This document shows, piece after piece, positions 47,601-57,661 of a DNA stretch of 64,000 nt. How positions within the stretch are numbered: the stretch's first letter is position 1; each line of letters begins with the position of its first letter. Made by a program: the position numbers and the translations under genes. The DNA is from Undaria pinnatifida (lineage: Eukaryota > Sar > Phaeophyceae > Laminariales > Alariaceae): positions 4,480,001 through 4,544,000 of the forward strand of contig JABAKD010000002.1 in the NCBI GenBank assembly GCA_012845835.1. Reading direction: 5' to 3'. The notes beneath the pieces were generated by a model. The model was given only the letters and a program-made list of their open reading frames with translations. It did not search any database and was not told where the DNA came from.

Positions 47601-47856
47601 TCGTATTTTCAGCTAATGCTCCTGCTATTTGCAGTGGAACCATGTTTCTTTTTTGTCGTTTTTAGTTTCTCCCCTCTTTTAGGAGGCCCACCTCTCCGTT
47701 TTCCCGCCTTTTTTGTTTCGTAATTTTTGTCACCGTTGCGAAGTCCTCTGGAATACGTACAGTTCGTGCAGATTTATTTTCCACTTTTTCGCCAACACCA
47801 AGGAATGTGTTTCTCCTGGTGTCAATTCGCGATCGAAATTTCGAACACCACTCTAC

Positions 47857-48605
47857 GGCCATTTCTTATACAGTCGGATTGGTCAGTCGAAAACGGCCTT
47901 TTTCGACTGAAGCCCAAATCGGGCTTTCTTACAAACAACTTTTTTCGACTGAGAATTCCGACTGCCGGATCCAGTCGAAAAAATCGACTTTTTCGACTGG
48001 ATCCTCCAGTCGAAAAACTCAGTCGAAAAGTTTTACACGTGTTTTTTAACCGATCGCATCGCTTGTCCCACCACCAAACACACACCTACACGGCCACACG
48101 CCCACACACCCATACCAGGTACCACACTGTTGCATCATACAAGGCGCTGACACTGGCTTGGCTATCACTGCTGTTGCTTCTCGCCGCAAGTGAGCGTGGC
48201 GCATTCCTAGTTCCGCTCGGCAGCAGCGTGTATCACACGACGACAGCAGCGCGCGGTATCGATCCCATGCTGCCAACAACGGCTGCGCATGATGTGGCTT
48301 TGGCTCTCTCGGCCGAGTGCAACTCCACGAACATAACTCTGGCGGTTTTCGGCTAAGCCCAAAGCCACCAACTCGCTGGGACGACGGTTCGTCGAGCCGT
48401 TGCTCGCGGAGAAAGCGCGAAGCACAGAGCTGCCAAACGATTTCGACTGCCGTACAGCAGTACTCCCTCACACCAACCGCCTCTAGAAAGAGCACAAAAA
48501 CTGTAAAATCGACTCGACTGACGATAAAGAAGAAGGACCAGAATAATCCAGTCGAAAAGGGCCGTTTTCGAATGGCGGAATCCCCCTGCTGTGTAAGAAA
48601 TGGCC
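47857..48605. mobile_element. Inverted-repeat DNA element with CAGTCGAAAA motifs
   Basis: The ends GGCCATTTCTTATACAG (47857) and CTGTGTAAGAAATGGCC (to 48605) are imperfect inverted repeats extending ~55 bp, including AAAACGGCC and TTTTCGACTG. The termini, mostly the left, are crowded with CAGTCGAAAA/TTTTCGACTG words (at least ten in 47880-48030 and 48430-48560), as in the subterminal regions of several DNA-transposon groups. No transposase is seen; the frame crossing it (to 48356) has no recognisable domain. TA lies next to both ends, but target duplication is not clear. Confidence 0.65.
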
Positions 48606-50049
48606 TAAAACGCTTGTTCTTCCGCGCAGGTGTTTGTTGAAAAACAAAAAAATGTACTTGCTTTGCATCTTAATGTCTAAAAACCCGAAAAATATATATA
48701 TTTCAATGGGATCAACGGTGGACTTTTCGTTGTACCTTTTGGACAGCGGAATTCGACGGCCCTCGGGATTCCCCAGGGAAATATTTTCCGATTTTAAAGA
48801 AAACAAAAAATGCAGAAGAAACGGGCAAAAACTGGACCCGAGACGGCATGGAGATCAATGGGACTCTTTTTTCATCCTACAGAAATGGAAGTAGTAGTGG
48901 TTGCCAAACGATTCCATGCAACGATCTGCAGAGGACCTTTTTTTATTTTTGGAACGACATTTGCTAGATATTCACGATTTTGTTTCGCCGGTGAAAATGA
49001 CATCACGTTACACAAATCCGTCAGTAGACATCCTTGACGGACAACCGTCAAGGTGTATTCCCATACTAAAAACAGTATAATGAACCTTGACAGGCCATGA
49101 CGGCTCAAACTAGACAGTGATGGAATCGCGGACGAGGTCTGTAAGCAAAGCCGCGAAAGCGTTCGCGGAATGGAAGAGCAAGGTGGTCAAGGAGAAAGAG
49201 GAGGCGCCCAGGAAGAGCGCGCCCAGTCTTATTTTTTAGGACGGCGTGGGGGAAACTGAGGCTGCCGAGAAGGCTGTGCTTGGGTTGGTTTGGTCTGAGG
49301 TGCTCTTTCAGCAACCCTGTTTTTATATACATTCATGTGCAATGCCAAGTGATTTTTATCGTTGCTGCTGTATGGTTGTATGATACGAATATTATCACAA
49401 CACCAAAATATTATACTGTTGTTGTTGTTGTTTTCTCACATTAACTCTTGTCAAAAATCTAGAGTCCGTTGTCACACAAAGGTGCTGGAGCCCTAAGCAG
49501 ATCCGAAACACCAAGTGAAATCAAAATTCGTCCGGGAAATACTACGCTTTCCCACCTAAAAACGCACGATACGGAAGGAGGCGCACAACAAGTGAAAAGG
49601 TCCAATGTGCAAACTGAACTCACATGGCCGCGGGTATCCACTCAACTACAGCATAGAGTTCCCCCGTTCCCACAACTAACCAACTCGCAGCTACGAACTA
49701 CAGCGGTTGGGCTGCCTGCACCGCACGAACCGCACGGTAATCGTGAGTTTAGACGAACACGCCTGCTGTCTGGAGTGCTGTCACAGTGACGACCCGCGGG
49801 CATGCAGTGAAACAAGAGCAATGGAACCAAAAACCACAGTACAGATATCAATGATCGCCCCTCCTTCCTGAGTTATTTGACAGGTTGCAGCGCAGCTACG
49901 ACGCCCGTGCCTGAAAATTGAAAATTGCGGCGGGTCGTTCCCCGTGAAGGGTATACAACTCTTCTACAAACTCTACAAAAATCAGTGACGTAAGAAACAT
50001 GTTGTACTACTGCCTCGTAAAAATAACCCTAAAAAAAAGACGATCGCTG
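48606..50049. other. No gene firmly identified
   Basis: A small stem-loop CCTTGACGG-ACAA-CCGTCAAGG lies at 49032-49053. At 49119-49235 one plus frame reads like real protein (S-K-A-A-K-A-F-A-E-W-K-S-K-V-V-K-E-K-E-E-A) before a stop at a TTTTT run, a possible decayed exon. The 106-codon frame at 49469-49789 has no recognisable domain. Confidence 0.35.
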
Positions 50050-50536
50050 CTCTCCTGATGATGATGTGCGTGCCGGTCGTGGGCCTCCGTGTGCCATCCT
50101 CCTGCTGTGGTTCTCCGTGGCCGCCAATCGCCTTAGCTCACTCGGCCCGCTTCTTCGCACTTGCTACATCGTGGCGACGTGGTGACATTGTTGTGGCGAT
50201 GTGGCCGTGGTACATGCGGCTGCCGAGCGGCACCTGGACCTGCAGAAGCAATTAATGAACGCAATGCTAAAGCCTCATGGCAACAAAAATGGTGTTCGCA
50301 GCTGGGGAAACCGGGGGAGGTATCCAGGCATCCCCTGGCCAACCCCGGGACGATTTCACCTCTCTCCCACCGAAAATCACACTGCTCTACTCAAGTATAT
50401 ATTGATTACCGGGTAATGATATATCGCCATTGTTGTTATATATATGCATTACGCAATATAGAGTCTATTGTACATATGGCAACATTTATTATTAATAGAT
50501 GGGTAATATATTGCGTGGATGACAGCAGTACCAGGT
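50050..50536. other. No gene recognised
   Basis: A frame open from 50161 to 50790 runs across repeat DNA and has no domain. TATA-rich words (TATATATGCATTACGC) occur at 50440-50470. Confidence 0.35.
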
Positions 50537-50795
50537 ATATTATAACAAAAAAGATACATTCCAGCTGCGAGATCGAAGATTTTATCGAAACTCGTCTTTG
50601 CAAGCTGCGTGTGATGCTCCGGACGCGCGTATTACGGGTTGGGTGTCCTCACGACAGTATATATACCAGATATATTATAAAAATAAAAATACACTCCAGC
50701 TGTGAGATCGAATATTTTGTCGAAACACATATTTACAAGCTGTGTGTGATACTCCGATCGCGCATATTACGGGTTGTGTGTCCTCATTAAGGATA
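50537..50795. repeat. ~131-bp tandem repeat, 2 copies, with CAGCTGTGAG motif
   Basis: Copies begin GGTATATTATAACAAAAAAG (50537) and AGATATATTATAAAAATAAAA (50668). Each contains CCAGCTGNGAGATCGAA, TCGAAAC, the CAAGCTG end of the dispersed motif and then TATTACGGGTTG. Two further isolated copies of the motif lie at 51671 and 54431. Confidence 0.7.
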
Positions 50796-50859
50796 TAGGT
50801 CAGCGACTCCCCTTGCACCTACAGTGTAGCTATCAGGGTCAACAGGGTGATGTTAGGCC

Positions 50860-51601
50860 GTCTGTGCACGGAAACTATAAAACCCGTTTTTGAGGGGGAC
50901 AAAATCTGACAGCTGTGGAAGGAAATGCATCAGTTTATCAAGTGAATCCTGTAAGTCGAATAACCGGTGAGGGGAGGGCGGAGTTTTCAAGGGCGTGGGG
51001 GCCTGGGTTTGATCAAGGGGGAGCGGGGGGGGGGGGGTAGGGGGCGGGACGGGCGACGCAGCTCAATCTGTGCGGGGAAACTATAAATCATTTACGGGGA
51101 TAAATCTGACGGTCTTGGAAAGAATGCACCAGTTTATCACGGGGGGGGGGGGGGGCGGGCGGCGCAGCTCAATCTGTGCGTGGAAACCATAAATCCCTAA
51201 AGGGGATAAATCTGACAGTTTTGGAAAGAGTGCACCAGTCTATCATGTATATCCTGCAAGTCGTACAACCAGTGAGGCGAGGGCGGAGCGTTCGAGGAGG
51301 TGGGGGGGAGGAGGGGGGGGCGAAAGTTTTTTTTACATATTTAGGTCGCATAGATGTAGAGGTTTGCTATAAGCGTGGTGCTAGGTCTTGGCGATGGTGC
51401 GGGTGGTGGGGAAGGAGGGGGCATTGGGGGGGGGGGGGGGGGGGGGGGGGGTGAATTGCAGCAACGGCATGGATGGCTCTAGAAAGATAATGAGGTGATA
51501 TCAAGTGCGTGGAAGCGTTTATTACTCTGGCTGATTTCGATGTTTGGCGGGGCGTTTGAGCAAGAGGGAGCGGGAAAAGAAAAAAAGGGGGGGGAAAAAA
51601 A

Positions 51602-51633
<32 letters not shown>

Positions 51634-51640
51634 CAAGAGA
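50860..51640. repeat. G-rich tandem repeat with long poly-G runs
   Basis: Three diverged copies of a module with GGAAACTATAAA, GGATAAATCTGACAG, TGGAAAGAATGCACCAGTTTATCA and a G run (starts ~50868, 51075, 51180). Poly-G runs: 13 at 51025-51037, 15 at 51141-51155, 26 at 51426-51451 and 30 at 51602-51631. The part from 51260 to 51600 matches the left end of the window. Confidence 0.85.
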
Positions 51641-52059
51641 TTTAGGTCACATATAATTAAAAAATACACCCCAGCTGTGAGATCGAAGATTTTGTCGAAA
51701 CTCATCTTTGCGAGCTTGTGTGTGTTTATATATTACATGGATGCGTGTTTAGAGTGTTAAGGTGAGTTATATGATACCGCTGCGTGGGTGTATAATATAC
51801 TACCTAAGCCAACTTCGACATATTTTCCGGCCCATTCGGGTCATTTTCGGGCCAATTCGGGTCTTTCTGGGAAATTCTCGGGACAATTTTTGCCGAAAAA
51901 GTTGCATATGATCCAGGACACAAACAGTCTACGGATTTCGACGTATCTCGACACGGCGATCACGAAGATCGTAGTTTAAACTTTCAACTTCAGTTTTGGC
52001 AGAAGTTATGAACCCAAAACGTGATTGGACAAATTGCCCTGCACGGACCACATCAATAA
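51641..52059. other. Intergenic, no gene seen
   Basis: Contains one CAGCTGTGAG motif (51671) and AT-rich sequence with a run of TTTTCGGGCCAATTCGGG-like words at 51825-51880. No coding signal. Confidence 0.4.
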
Positions 52060-52800
52060 CACTTTTTTTTGGCTGAATTAGTTTCAGGATGACGGTGGTA
52101 AAACCTGCAACGCAAGCACCAACACCAACGCCAACGCTAACGCAAACTCCGACCGAAACGCCAAGCCACCCCAACGCCAAGGCCAGCCCCAACGCTGACG
52201 CCAATCCCAACGCGGGACTATTTTCGAGCTGGTTAAAGCCGAGTTGTACGATCGAGGCATACCCTTTTTTGCTGAATTAGTTTCAGGATGACGGGGCTCC
52301 TTAACCCAATATCGTCAGAATTTCATCCTCAGTCTTGTTTTGCAATATGTTTCGTTGTGCGCGCAGGCCACGAGATTATTCGTCGACCTGCTCCAATAAT
52401 ATACTTTTATTTTTATCACAGTAAGCTTTTGTGTGAGGTATATGGTTTATCATATGAGGAGTGTTCACAAGAAAAAAAAAAGGATGCGCATCTACCGTAC
52501 TATTAGTAGTATAGCTAGTACAATAACTAGCATGTAGCGGATCTTCGACCGGGGGGTTGTACGATCGCCGGGCGAATTTGTCATACACGACTCTCCTACT
52601 CTGTCAATAGTTCTCTGACTCAGCCAACGCCCTACAAGTCAACGATAGAAAAAAAAAACGCTGAGCGATTGCCAAGCGACAGCTTTTATACCATCTTCCG
52701 CGTCATATATATGATGTAACATGACATTATATAGATGACGCGTGTTAGGATGTTGGGGTGAGACACAGATTATCCCTGCCGGTCGACCAAGTAAGCACGT
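52060..52800. repeat. Dispersed CCAACGC-rich repeat, copy B
   Basis: Counterpart of 3600-4060: TTTGGCTGAATTAGTTTCAGG, a CCAACGC array (52100-52215), GAGCTGGTTAAAGCCGAGTT, then a ~275-bp insertion (52258-52535) bringing another GGATGACGGGGCTCC word and the CATCTACCGTACTATTAG module. It then resumes with TACACGACTCTCCTAC and TATATAGATGACGCG. Confidence 0.7.
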
Positions 52801-52981
52801 TTATCCTGTTTCTGTACTACTGTACATGTGTCCGACACTGACTTCAGTATAACATAAGCTCCCGGATTTCTTATATTGCCGTCAATATCAGCCTGCGTTT
52901 CTCACTTGACTTTTTCGGAATGGGTTCATATTTCCCTTCTAATAATAAGGTGTCCTGTGTGCACCGTATGCATCGCAGGTC

Positions 52982-53230
52982 ATGCCTGACGAGGTCGGAG
53001 CAACGTTTCTGTACGATCTCCCGGGCATCGTCCAACAAACTCTCGGTCCTAACTGTACGCCAGACGGGAAATGCTACGTTCCCGACGCAGCTCACCTACA
53101 GCTGCAAACAGTGTTTCTTCTGTCCCTCCACGAAGAGTGCACACCAATGAAGGTGTTCAGTTGCGAGCCCGGAGGGTTGGTTCCTGGTACATGCTCCGGC
53201 GACGATTGCAACCAGGTGTGTTATGCTTAA
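52982..53230 (+). CDS. Cys-containing terminal exon, copy 2
   Basis: An 82-codon frame (M-P-D-E-V-G-A-T-F-L start, N-Q-V-C-Y-A end) right after an acceptor GCATCGCAG (ends 52978). It pairs codon for codon with 37157-37405. By my count 28 codons differ and 22 of them change the amino acid, leaving about 73% protein identity. The flanks before (GTTTATCCTGTTTCTGTAC...) and after (CAGTAGCTTAACAGTAGC) also match the other locus but with indels, so the lack of indels inside argues that the frame is or recently was coding. Family unknown; upstream exons not found. Confidence 0.45.
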   Translation: MPDEVGATFLYDLPGIVQQTLGPNCTPDGKCYVPDAAHLQLQTVFLLSLHEECTPMKVFSCEPGGLVPGTCSGDDCNQVCYA

Positions 53231-53545
53231 CAGTAGCTTATCAGTAGCTTAACAGTAGCTCAACAGTAGCTTAACAGTAGAGTCATCCCACGGTAAGGGT
53301 TGCAGTTGCTGTGCCCAACATGAACATTTGTGGCCGGTTGGACTCCTCAAGTGAGGTAAGGAACTACCGGTTACTCGGATATTATTACCCGTGAGTGCAA
53401 GGGCGCAAAAAAAACAAATCTCGACACCTACGTACCAAAACGTTTTCGTTCGCCCTTCCAGAGGGGGGGGAGGGTACGAAGATCCCATCCCCCCCCCATT
53501 AGGCCACATAATTTTCTATGCAAACAACCTCCATTCTCTAAATCC
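53228..53545. repeat. AACAGTAGCTT 11-bp repeats and stem-loop module
   Basis: Four to five tandem copies of AACAGTAGCTT/C (53229-53280), then CATCCCACGG, ACATTTGTGGCCGGTTGG and CTCCTCAAGTGAGG (53342-53355), followed by G/C runs. It parallels 37404-37530. Confidence 0.7.
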
Positions 53546-53554
53546 TATAAAATA
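53546..53554 (+). promoter_or_regulatory. TATA-box-like element
   Basis: TATAAAATA, 136 bases before the ATG at 53682. It is the only clear TATA word placed before an open frame in this part of the window. Functional status is inferred. Confidence 0.35.
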
Positions 53555-53681
53555 ATGTGGCAGGGGGGGTACTATAGAGCAGACACGCAGCCCCCTGATG
53601 ACGCAGCAGCAGCCTGCGTATCAGCTACGCACAGCGCAGAGCAACGGAGAAAAAGTGAGAGAGCAAGAGAGAGTGGTAACA

Positions 53682-53849
53682 ATGAGCACAGCTTCCACGG
53701 TGAATGGACCCCTGCTACAACCCTCCTTCCACAAGACAGCTTGGCTACAAAGCGTCTGCGGAAAGCCAGCCGATGGCGAGGACTTCATCTGCTGCTGCAG
53801 GGCCAACTTCGGTGACGGCTCAGGAATGGACGAGGGCCAGGCCATTTAG
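53682..53849 (+). CDS. Possible small protein, 55 codons
   Basis: An ATG in a good context (GGTAACAATGAGC) opens a frame ending at TAG 53847-53849. The protein has a Ser/Thr-rich start, a K-T-A-W-L-Q-S-V-C-G segment and a D-F-I-C-C-C-R-A-N-F-G-D-G cluster. No signal peptide or membrane segment is seen and I recognise no family. A GTGAGT donor-like word follows the stop, so this could also be a 5' exon read differently. Support comes only from the start context, the TATA word and the non-repetitive composition. Confidence 0.3.
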   Translation: MSTASTVNGPLLQPSFHKTAWLQSVCGKPADGEDFICCCRANFGDGSGMDEGQAI

Positions 53850-54711
53850 CATGAGTGTTCGGCACAGCACAGAGAGTGAGTGGAAGGTATGATGGCTGTA
53901 GTGTGATATTGGAGGGTATCGTGTACCTCGCAGCAGCAGCAGCAGCAGCAGCGGCAAGCACTGGAAAGACAAAACTCTGGTTTATCATATGCAAAAGTGC
54001 TCACCATCGAGCAGTGTGTGTCGTGCTGCCTCCTCCCCAATAACTGACAACATCAGCAGTAGCAGAAGCCTAGCCTTGGCAGCAGCAGCAGAGCAGCAAT
54101 ACCAGAAGCCGTAGCCGCATGATCGAAATCGCCAAAAAAAAACGCGCACGAAATGCGAACCAACTAAGTTACTCCGCGTCCCTGTTGGTCCCTGCACGCC
54201 GTTCGAATGCGAGCAGAGCACTTTGCCTATCGGAAAAATCGCCGCGAAGACCAGCAGCAGCAACTGGCTGTTCAAGAAGTGCAAGCGCGATTTCGGACGC
54301 AATATAGAGCAACTGAGCCGGACCCACGTGGAGACTCACGAACAGTCGCTTCAACACAAGTGAGGACTTCAGAGGACAGCAGATGTTGCATTCGGTAGCA
54401 CAAGCAGTTTCGACAAAAAAATTGAAAAACGTCAGCTGTGAATACGACCGATTGAATGCTTGAAACTCAACTTTGCAAGCTGCGTGGTACATTAGATCTA
54501 TGTTTCACTTATGAGATGGTGTTTGTGACATATACCTGGTTGTTAATACACTGCTTCACAATTTTTGCGGGGGGTCGTTCGCGCGTGTTCAGCAGTTTGG
54601 GAACTGCCACGCTGGACGTATTTTTTGTTGCGCAGTGTATGAGGCTGCAGGCCTTGTCGATGTGTGTATTTGAAAAGCAGGAGCAAAATCGTATTTTCTT
54701 TCCACGTCTGA
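53850..54711. other. CAG-repeat region, no gene fixed
   Basis: A run of seven CAG triplets at 53931-53951 (C-A-G-rich to 53958), more CAG clusters at 54055-54110 and 54250-54270, and one dispersed CAGCTGTGAA motif at 54431-54490. A plus frame at 54207-54398 (R-K-N-R-R-E-D-Q-Q-Q-Q-L) could be an exon but lacks clear borders. Confidence 0.4.
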
Positions 54712-55444
54712 TCAGTTGCTATTGCTCATGTCGCAAGTTGCATGTCGACCACCGTGTGTCGACAGGGGTGCTGGTGCCGCGGCGGCGGTGGGGAGCGGGC
54801 GCACATCGCTGAATTTTTTCAAACCGAAGAGCGCCACGGACGGCGCGAAGGAGTCGCCGGTGTTGATGGACAGTAGTAGTAGCGGCGAGGGCGCAAGCGG
54901 TGACGCTGACGTGGTGGCGACGGGAGTTGTGAGCAGGGGTGAGGGTGGTGCGGGCGCGGGCAGTGACGCCTGCGTGGTTGTGACGGGAGTTTTGAGCAAG
55001 GGTGAGGGTGGTGCGGGCGCGGGCAGTTTCGCTGGCGTGGTTGCGACGGGAGTTGTGAACGGGCTTGAGGATTGTGAGGGCGCGGGCATTGGTATGGATG
55101 GTGTTTTCTCCGACGCTGCAAACGGGAGTAGTCCCGCCGATAGGACGCTTGTCCGCGCTCCCATCTACTGCGCGGGATTACGTCCGGCTGTCCGGGAGCC
55201 TGTTCTCCAACACTACCTATCAACTCTCCATAGTATTGGCAACCAGGGGGTGTCGTGGGAGGCTCGGATAAACCTGAATCGCGTGTCTCTCCACGCGGTG
55301 CCAACTGCCTCCCGCGGCATCTGGAGCCCAGGCTGTCCGGGAACGGTGGAACAACCAGGAGGCACGTGCGCGCCGTGTTTGGACATCAAGGGCACGAAGG
55401 CTTACAGGGTTTCGCCCCCAAGCGCGGCGCTTGCTCGCCATTGA
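54712..55444. other. Coding-like region with 63-bp in-frame repeats, strand uncertain
   Basis: Three 63-bp repeats (54902-54964, 54965-55027, 55028-55090) keep the frame on both strands. The plus frame (54716-55444, 242 codons) has R-T-S-L-N-F-F-K-P-K followed by acidic/Gly-Ala repeats V-V-A-T-G-V-V-S-R-G-E-G-G. The minus frame (55164-54712, 150 codons) has Pro/Thr-rich repeats L-P-A-P-A-P-P-S-P-L-L and then A-L-F-G-L-K-K-F-S. I cannot choose. Neither has a known catalytic domain. A second plus frame (55255-55656) overlaps the 3' end. Confidence 0.35.
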
Positions 55445-55682
55445 TTATTTCTGACTACATTGACCACCTTGCATTGACGCAAGGATTTACATACCTAAAC
55501 AACCTAAAGTACAGTTTGACATCCCTTGCTCTTGCAATGTTGGCTTGCTTGCCAAGCCTCTTTGTTAACGCAAGAGTGTGCAGTAAACCATCCACAGGGG
55601 CACAGCCAAGAAACGAACCACCAAGCAACGAAACAAAGTTAAAAAGAAAACAATAATGAAGAAAAAAAATGGGCCTCGGAGC

Positions 55683-55705
55683 GGGGGGGGGGGGGGGGGG
55701 GGGGG
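55683..55705. repeat. Poly-G run of 23
   Basis: An uninterrupted run of 23 G on the plus strand between A-rich sequence (GAAAAAAAATGGG) and GCGGTAGG. Confidence 0.95.
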
Positions 55706-55879
55706 CGGTAGGTGTGCGGGACAACTTTCCTTGTGCGCCTCGGTCAGTGCACTTGTTTTAGGGCTAACGCACGGAAGTGTTGATCGGATTGCGCAAGCCA
55801 AGGCTTTTGAAGTCACGGTTCGGGTTCGGGTGGGATGTTAAGCTCCTGATGTTAGAAGCTCATAAACTTCCGCTTCACC

Positions 55880-57661
55880 CCTACGATGCCGTGGGATGAC
55901 CCAATACAGGATGCCTGATATCCCTCTATAGTGCCGGTTTAGTAGTGCCGATTGCCAGCTAGTGCAAAATCGTTTGGCACAGATGGCACCAACCAGTAGG
56001 GGAACTACGCGGAGTAGTGCCGGTATTGCAGTGCCGGTTGCCGCTGAAGTGCCCGTATTTCCGGCCCGAACATACGTTTGCCGCTGTAGTGCCGGTATTT
56101 CCGGCCCGCACGTACGTTTGCCGATGTAGTGCCGGTATTTCCGGCCCGCACATACGTTTGCCGCTGTATTGCCGGTAATCCCGACTATTAATAGCACATA
56201 CCGGCACCATAGGGGGGCCACTACCGTAAGAAACGCCTCTTCACCCAAACAAGAAGCCCAACCTTGGTCAGTGTTTCTATTTTTTTTTGTGGTGTTTTGT
56301 GTTGTCTAGGGGCCGCTTGATACATTGGTTGTCTCGGGCACAAACCAAAGCGACAAACATTGATCGTTCGTTTGCCTCGCCATTCGTGCAAATGCAGGGC
56401 AGGGCACCTGACACGAAACAAGGCAAGTTGATTATAACAGAAATACGTTAAATCCGCTAGCCGGTATTTCTGAAGTTAGTGTAAAACGCACCATCCTGAA
56501 TAAGAAACCCGGCCTGGACCAACATTTTAAGATTCCTTGTTTTTGTCCTGTGCTGTTCGCTCCCCTCTTGTCGGTCTGGTCTCAGTTACAAACTGAAACG
56601 ATAAACACTGATGTTAACCATTTATTCTTCTCTTACAGTGTGGGATAAGGTGTTGTGGAAGCACTTCCCGTGATCGGTGCTACCACCCCTCGTAGTCGCC
56701 GCTCCCAGTATCACGATGCGCCGATTGTTGCTGATCGGGGCTACGGTTACTTTATTCTCATTGGACAAAATTTGTGAGTACGCGGCGCCCGATATGGTAT
56801 AGGGTGCAGCTCTTTTTTTACTTTGAGACCCTTCCCCCAGTTGAAGAGCTCTTTCAATGTCACATCCAAAAACAAAAAGGATAAGGAGAAAAAATGAAAG
56901 TACGCCCCGATGAGCAAAATCTCAGTACCATGGCCTCGGTGCATAATGGCACTCCAATGTCGTGCACGGCAAAGAGTCGCCGAGTCATCCCACTGTGTCA
57001 GGGGTTGCACTTTGTGAGCAAGAAAAAAGGAATACCTCTGGCCGGTTGAGCTCAGGCGAGGAAAACTATCGGTTAGTGCATAATTATATTGACGAGCGCA
57101 TTTTGTTTTTCAGGGCTACAGGCGTAGACGCTTGGCCAGGTTGCGCGAACGAATGCCTTCGAAGGCGTATTAATTAAAACGAAAAAAATCGGAAGGCAAC
57201 ACACCGTTTTTCATGTTTTGGGTCGTAGCGTTCCTCGGTTGCGGAGGGGACTCCCCCCTGTCAATCAGACATGTTTCGGCTGCAAAGGGCTGTTCCCCAT
57301 CGTACCAGGCACCACCCCGCGAAACCTGATCACGGAATACTGTTGTCCACGTGCGAAGAAGAGTAGAATACAACGCCAACATCACGTCATTTGTTCGAGA
57401 TCAATCATTTAAAAAACGACATTATACACAAGTCAGCTGTGAGTTCGATAAATTTAGGGGTCGACGCTCGTCTTTGCAAGCTGCGTGATACACAGGTCGC
57501 TCTTGTTTGCATATGTATGATCCTTTGAATACGTTGTCTATATATATTACTTGTTATGGATGTTGCCAGGGTGAACATCAACAACAAAGTGTTTTGATAC
57601 ACGTGGACCACTTCGAACAGCGTAGCCTTATCGCACGGGCCCGGGTTACTCGATTTTGCAG
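55880..57661. repeat. OTU 5' flank, copy 4 (before the solitary gene)
   Basis: The most diverged flank. Same order of words: GGATGACCCAATACAGGATG, the GTGCCGG element, AAGAAACGCCTCTTCACCC, a TTACAGTGTGGGATAAGG acceptor near 56636, CAGACATGTTTCGGCTGC, the CAGCTGTGAG motif (57433) and CGATTTTGCAG before 57662. It shares the 95-codon reading seen at 38688 only in its second half (P-P-V-N-Q-T-C-F-G-C-K-G-L-F-P-I). Confidence 0.6.
56036..56194. repeat. 40-bp tandem repeat, 4 copies
   Basis: Copies at 56036, 56076, 56116 and 56156, consensus beginning GTTTGCCGCTGTAGTGCCGG. The other three flanks have a single copy, so this expansion of the small inverted-repeat element is private to the solitary-gene flank. 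Confidence 0.9.

Noticed and set aside
47727-48356. Secreted protein inside the inverted-repeat element
   Set aside because: The hydrophobic run is not at the start of a credible frame. The frame begins outside the element and crosses its left inverted repeat.
51426-51631. Telomere or rDNA end
   Set aside because: Pure G runs, no (TTAGGG)n or (TTTAGGG)n repeats, and no rRNA sequence nearby.
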